A stretch of 9,272 bases of DNA from Gammaproteobacteria bacterium. GTDB lineage: Bacteria; Pseudomonadota; Gammaproteobacteria; Porifericomitales; Porifericomitaceae. The notes beneath the pieces are model-generated. The model saw nothing but the letters and a program-made list of their open reading frames with translations. It was not told where the DNA came from and ran no database searches. Position 1 is the stretch's first letter. Each line of letters starts with the position of its first letter. This document shows positions 6,322 through 9,272 of this stretch, one piece after another. The stretch covers positions 1-9,272 of the forward strand of contig JAPPQA010000057.1 of assembly GCA_028817255.1 (NCBI GenBank), written 5' to 3'. The position numbers were made by a program, and so were the translations under genes.

Positions 6322-7007
6322 CGGCGGGAAAGGCCGAGCGACAGATACTGAAGATCCTGGAGGGTACCGCCCGTATCTTCGACCAACAGGGCTGCTGGAC
6401 TCGCTACTACCTCGCGCGGGACAAAGACGATAAGGAAGTGGCGATCGGCGCTGCCGAGGCGACGAAGTTCTGCCTGACCGGCGCTGTGTGGAAGAGCCAG
6501 CTCAACCTGAAGGGCAGCGACGGGGCGCGCCATGGCGCGATTCGGTTTCTCAACTACGTCTGCCGGGCCACCTACGGCAAGGGTCTGGAAAAACACGGCA
6601 CCCCCCAGGACATACAGGAATTCGCCTGGTTCCCGGCGTCTTACGTCAACGACACGCTGCTAAACAACATCGGCGAAGTGCGCAATATCCTGCGCAGCGC
6701 CACGAAGGCCCTGCAAAAACATATTCAACAGACGGAAAAAGTGGATGCAACCGTGGCAGTGCCGCCGCCCCCAAAACCGCGCCCAAAACCGGCGCCGGCG
6801 CCGGCAACCGCCGACGAGGCGGCGCCGGACGACGAGGCGCTGGACGACGAGGGGCTCATGATCCAGGTGGTGCCCAAGGACCGGCAACCGGGCGAGGCGG
6901 CGGAATCGGAAGCGCAGGAACAGGAAGAGGAAAAGCTCGCCTTCGATCTGCCGGAAATCGAAGTAGATCTGGAACTGGAACTGGACGACTCCGATCCCAA
7001 GGAATAG
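6318..7007 (+). CDS. DUF6197-like protein with proline-rich linker and acidic C-terminal tail
   Basis: This is a 229-residue soluble protein with no signal peptide or membrane segment. Residues about 8-135 resemble DUF6197: a helix ILEGTARIFDQQGCWTRYYLARD, then an Ala/Cys-containing block (EATKFCLTGAVWKS), a helical middle, and VNDTLLNNIGEVRNILRSA near the end, which corresponds to the family's W.ND...T..EV...L pattern. This match is from memory and moderate; the family has no known function. Residues 149-162 are Pro/Lys/Arg-rich (PPPPKPRPKPAPAP). Residues 163-229 are strongly acidic and end in alternating Glu/Leu/Asp. Such a tail suggests a flexible arm for binding a basic partner or shielding the domain, which is inference. 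Start is TTG with a good ribosome site. The gene has its own candidate promoter, operator and leader. The antiporter gene follows after 130 bp on the same strand, so co-transcription is possible but not assured. Confidence 0.8.
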   Translation: MTAGKAERQILKILEGTARIFDQQGCWTRYYLARDKDDKEVAIGAAEATKFCLTGAVWKSQLNLKGSDGARHGAIRFLNYVCRATYGKGLEKHGTPQDIQEFAWFPASYVNDTLLNNIGEVRNILRSATKALQKHIQQTEKVDATVAVPPPPKPRPKPAPAPATADEAAPDDEALDDEGLMIQVVPKDRQPGEAAESEAQEQEEEKLAFDLPEIEVDLELELDDSDPKE

Positions 7008-7030
7008 GGGCACGGACAACAGGGGCACGG
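7006..7030 (+). repeat. Direct repeat AGGGGCACGG, two copies 15 bp apart
   Basis: Copies lie at 7006-7015 and 7021-7030; the first overlaps the stop codon of the DUF6197-like gene. It is probably a small duplication, and no stem or terminator is formed by it. Confidence 0.5.
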
Positions 7031-7097
7031 GCGGGCCGGAATCGTCCCCCAGCGGCGGCGGGCCGGGGCGGCGCCGCACTCCCCCTCCCGGCGTCAC

Positions 7098-7123
7098 ACC
7101 GCATCGAACCGCATAAACCGCAT
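7098..7123 (+). repeat. Three ACCGCAT repeats spaced about one helical turn, upstream of the antiporter
   Basis: ACCGCAT begins at 7098, 7108 and 7117, and a related ACCGCGC at 7131 runs up to the TTG start. Spacings of 10 and 9 bp put the first three on nearly the same face of the helix, and the array abuts the ribosome site AAGGGGA. This could be a regulator-binding array or slippage in a short leader. No palindrome is present and no binding protein is known. Confidence 0.4.
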
Positions 7124-7130
7124 AAGGGGA
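7124..7130 (+). promoter_or_regulatory. Ribosome binding site fixing the TTG start at 7138
   Basis: AAGGGGA lies 7 nt before TTG 7138. An in-frame TAA at 7123-7125 closes the frame upstream, and no in-frame ATG or GTG occurs between that stop and the TTG. The first membrane helix begins within a few codons of the TTG, so a later start would truncate it. Confidence 0.65.
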
Positions 7131-7137
7131 ACCGCGC

Positions 7138-8961
7138 TTGGCCGAGACCGTACTGCCGTCTCTCGCGGCGATCGGCATTCTGGGGATCGCCTGCCAATGG
7201 CTGGCTTGGCGGCTGCGCCTGCCGGCCATTCTGTTTCTGCTGCTCGGCGGAATCCTGGCGGGCCCGGTAACGGGAGTCCTGGACCCGGACACCCTGCTCG
7301 GCGACCTGCTGTTCCCGATCGTTTCCCTGTCCGTCGCCGTCATCCTGTTCGAGGGCGGCCTGACGCTGCGCTTCGACCAGATCCGGGGGCTGACCGCCGT
7401 CGTCCGCAATCTGGTGACCGTCGGCGCCCTGCTGACCTGGCTGCTGGTCGCCCTGGCAGGGCACTTCCTGTGCGGCCTGCCGGGCGAGCTGGCCCTGCTG
7501 TTCGGCGCCATCTCCGTGGTGACCGGTCCGACGGTCATCATACCGATGCTGCGCACGGTGCGGCTTACCGCCCGGCTGGCGCGCCTGCTGCGCTGGGAGG
7601 GAATCGTAATTGACCCCATCGGCGCGTTGCTGGCGGTGGTGGTATTCGACTTTGTCGCCGCCCGCTACGGCGCCGCCCCCGGGGGCGCGACCGCGGACGC
7701 CCTGCTTGCCTTCGGCGCCATCCTGGCAACCGGCGCCGTGCTGGGGCTGGCCGCGGGCGCCGCCACCGGCTGGGTCCTGCAACGCCGTCTGATCCCGGAA
7801 TACCTGCGCAATCTCTTCGTGCTGACAGCGGTGGTCGCCTTGTTCGTCGTCGCCGACGCCATCGAAAAGGAGGCCGGCCTGCTGGCGGTCACCCTGATGG
7901 GCATCACGTTGGCGAATATGCCGGATGCGGAACTGGAAGACATCGCGCACTTTAAGGAGCACGTCAGCCTGATGCTGGTGTCCACCCTGTTCATCCTGCT
8001 GGCCGCCCGGATCGAGTTCGACCCGTTCCTGGAGCTGGGATGGGCAACATTGGCCATCCTGTGCCTGCTGGCATTTCCCATCCGCGCCGTCTCCGTAGCC
8101 GCCTCGACCTGGGGCTCCGACCTCTCCTGGCGGGAACGCGCCCTGCTGTCGTGGATCTCCCCGCGGGGGATCGTAGCGGCTGCGGTATCGGCCGCCTTCG
8201 CCCTGCGCCTGGAAGAAATCGGCTACGCCGAGGGCGGGCTGCTGGTGCCTCTGGTACTGGTATTGATCCTGTTCACGGTGATCGTGCAGGGACTCACCGC
8301 CGGCGCCGTGGCCTCCTGGCTGGGCGTAACCGAACCGGATCCCCGCGGCGCCCTGATCCTGGGCGGCGGCATCGTAGGCCGCAGGATCGGCAAGGCCCTC
8401 AGCGAACAGGGCATCCCGGTCCTTTTGGCGGACAGCGACTGGGACAATATCCGGCAGGCGCGCATGGAGGGGTTGCCGGTCTATTACGGCAACGCCCTGT
8501 CCGAACACGCGGAAGAGAACATGGACCTCAGCGGGCTCGGGCACGTGCTGGCCCTGTCGGGACGCCCTCACCTGAATGCCCTGGCCGCCCTGCGCTTCCG
8601 GCGCGAATTTGGGCCGGACAAGGCATACGAGCTGCAATCCGCCGCCGACGCGCAGGCGCCCGAATCCCCCAGCGCCAAGCACCGGGTATCGGCCAGGCAC
8701 CGGGGGCGGCGCCTGTTCGCCGAGCAAATCTCCTACGCCACCCTGGCGCCCCGTCTGCGTGGCGGGGCCGAGATTCGCGCCACTCCCCTGAGCGAGGAAT
8801 TCGGTTTCGCCGACTACCGGGAAAAATTCGGCGAATCCTGCATCCCCTTGTTCGCCCTGGATGCCAACCGGCGGTTGCGCGTCTTCCATGCCGACGAAGA
8901 GCTCAAGCCGGAGCCCGGCTGGATCGTGCTGGGCCTGCGCGATCCCGGCGATGCGGACTAG
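7138..8961 (+). CDS. CPA-type cation:proton antiporter with C-terminal RCK/TrkA-N domain
   Basis: This 607-residue inner-membrane protein has an N-terminal ~390 residues forming about 12-13 hydrophobic helices of the Na+(K+)/H+ exchanger fold. Landmarks are RLRLPAILFLLLGGILAGPV in the first helices, LFEGGLTLRF (E72), GAISVVTGPTVIIPMLR (residues 123-138) and RWEGIVIDPIGALLAVVVFD (D159 in a central helix, the likely ion-binding acid). After ~400 comes a Rossmann nucleotide-binding domain: GALILGGGIVGRRIG (GxGxxG at 409-414), with acidic D432 ending the second strand, as in NAD-type sites. The last ~90 residues are a further cytoplasmic segment that I do not recognise. The expected role is exchanging monovalent cations for protons, gated by the cytoplasmic domain sensing nucleotide; ion choice cannot be read here. 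Start is TTG. The stop codon lies inside the left arm of the inverted-repeat element that follows. Confidence 0.92.
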   Translation: MAETVLPSLAAIGILGIACQWLAWRLRLPAILFLLLGGILAGPVTGVLDPDTLLGDLLFPIVSLSVAVILFEGGLTLRFDQIRGLTAVVRNLVTVGALLTWLLVALAGHFLCGLPGELALLFGAISVVTGPTVIIPMLRTVRLTARLARLLRWEGIVIDPIGALLAVVVFDFVAARYGAAPGGATADALLAFGAILATGAVLGLAAGAATGWVLQRRLIPEYLRNLFVLTAVVALFVVADAIEKEAGLLAVTLMGITLANMPDAELEDIAHFKEHVSLMLVSTLFILLAARIEFDPFLELGWATLAILCLLAFPIRAVSVAASTWGSDLSWRERALLSWISPRGIVAAAVSAAFALRLEEIGYAEGGLLVPLVLVLILFTVIVQGLTAGAVASWLGVTEPDPRGALILGGGIVGRRIGKALSEQGIPVLLADSDWDNIRQARMEGLPVYYGNALSEHAEENMDLSGLGHVLALSGRPHLNALAALRFRREFGPDKAYELQSAADAQAPESPSAKHRVSARHRGRRLFAEQISYATLAPRLRGGAEIRATPLSEEFGFADYREKFGESCIPLFALDANRRLRVFHADEELKPEPGWIVLGLRDPGDAD

Positions 8962-9115
8962 CCGTTACACAATCGAGGGAAGAAAATTGGCCCCGTTTGC
9001 CGACCCTTCCCTGCTGCTTCAGCTTTTCCGGCAGTGCGGATTCTTGGCGGCGCGTCTCTCTCTTGAACCGCTATTCTTGCGGAGGCACAGGGTCCCGTTC
9101 GATTGCGTAACGGCT
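8960..9115. repeat. 156-bp element with 17-bp terminal inverted repeats (MITE-like or collapsed IS)
   Basis: The left arm AGCCGTTACACAATCGA (8960-8976) and the reverse complement of the right arm (9099-9115) agree at 16 of 17 positions. A further GGGA match follows after a 2-nt bulge. The arms enclose 122 bp with no plausible gene. Inside are a second stem (AGGGAAG 8976-8982 with CTTCCCT 9006-9012) and two ATTCTTG(G)CGG copies (9040-9050, 9073-9082). Chance pairing of this quality at this distance is very unlikely. No target-site duplication is evident beside the arms. Known analogues are MITEs and the remains of insertion sequences; the IS family cannot be named. It could instead be an RNA-level 3' structure between two convergent genes. 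Confidence 0.6.
9013..9027 (+). terminator. Weak candidate intrinsic terminator after the antiporter gene
   Basis: GCTG-CTT-CAGC is followed directly by TTTT, about 50 nt after the antiporter stop and inside the inverted-repeat element. The stem is only 4 bp, so termination may be inefficient. On the opposite strand, CGGCT-TCCC-AGCCG (9111-9124) sits just after the stop of the - strand gene but lacks a T-run. Confidence 0.25.
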
Positions 9116-9130
9116 GGGAAGCCGCCGCGC

Positions 9131-9272
9131 TCAGCCTTCCGACGGCTCGGCCTTGGCGGCCTTGTCCTTTGGGGCCACCGCGATGTCCAGCCCGCTTATG
9201 AGCAAATCGAGCTTGGCATCTATCGCGGCGATGCTCTTGCCGTTTGCGGCGATCTCCTTGCCGAGCTCCACC
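9131..9272 (-). CDS. C-terminus of an unrecognised coiled-coil-like protein (5' end outside window)
   Basis: The frame is open from the window edge to TGA at 9131-9133, giving 46 residues. It begins VELGKEIAANGKSIAAIDAK, continues with LDLLISGLDIAV, and ends in a charged Lys/Ala/Glu tail. Regular Ile/Leu spacing in the first half suggests a coiled coil. The ordered composition and the lysine-rich tail before a stop argue that it is real rather than a shadow. Function is unknown. It converges on the antiporter gene across the inverted-repeat element. Confidence 0.55.
   Translation of the reverse strand, partial: VELGKEIAANGKSIAAIDAKLDLLISGLDIAVAPKDKAAKAEPSEG

Noticed and set aside
6194..6433. 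79-residue + strand frame with SD-like GGAGGAGGAA at 6200-6209
   Set aside because: The SD-like stretch has no start codon 5-10 nt downstream, and the frame is Arg/Gly/Pro-rich and overlaps the better supported gene out of frame.
5715..6596. 293-residue open frame on the - strand through the intergenic region and the DUF6197-like gene
   Set aside because: Only its last 27 codons resemble a real protein. The rest is antisense to the DUF6197-like gene or low-complexity intergenic sequence.
6856..8889. 677-residue open frame on the - strand across the antiporter gene
   Set aside because: Gln/Gly/Asp/Arg-rich translation with no domain. It is the antisense shadow of a clear membrane protein in stop-poor GC-rich DNA.
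8960..9115. Inverted-repeat element as an integron attC site
   Set aside because: attC needs RYYYAAC at the left outer end and GTTRRRY at the right. Here the left arm carries GTT and the right AAC, and no integrase or cassette array is visible.

Overview
This window is GC-rich, densely coded bacterial DNA. An EnvC–CtpA pair, a YajL-type DJ-1 protein and a long-form IspG suggest a proteobacterium, most likely a gammaproteobacterium. No genus can be named from the sequence. No rRNA, tRNA, CRISPR array or intact transposase is visible.

Left block (1-4050, + strand): an operon-like series. It holds the C-terminal part of envC (division-site amidase activator, cut by the window edge), ctpA (S41 processing protease), a yajL-like DJ-1/PfpI gene and an exported PQQ-dependent aldose-type sugar dehydrogenase. 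Gaps between genes are 23, 29 and 4 nt. The first two genes concern cell-wall remodelling. The third is a protein-repair or stress-type enzyme and the fourth a periplasmic oxidoreductase.

Centre (3984-5920, - strand): ispG (MEP isoprenoid pathway) converges on the dehydrogenase gene. Its last 67 bp overlap that gene's 3' end because IspG carries an unusual 49-residue low-complexity tail. Upstream of ispG lie two very small genes: a coiled-coil plus membrane-helix protein split by an in-frame TAG, and a 36-residue peptide that is essentially one ankyrin repeat. This patch looks decayed or accessory.

Right block (6165-8961, + strand): a 13-bp palindrome and a perfect TATAAT precede a roughly 120-nt leader with a possible 23-codon leader ORF. 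Then come a TTG-started gene (DUF6197-like domain with a proline-rich and acidic tail) and a second TTG-started gene, a CPA-type cation:proton antiporter with a cytoplasmic Rossmann (RCK/TrkA-N) domain. Three ACCGCAT repeats spaced 9-10 bp lie just before the antiporter start.

Right edge (8960-9272): a 156-bp element bounded by 17-bp inverted repeats (16/17 match) begins inside the antiporter stop codon. It resembles a MITE or a collapsed insertion sequence. After it, the C-terminus of an unrecognised coiled-coil-like protein is read on the - strand. The most interesting items are this inverted-repeat element, the leader and operator region of the DUF6197-like gene, the ankyrin minigene with its TAG-split neighbour, and the run-on antisense tail of ispG.
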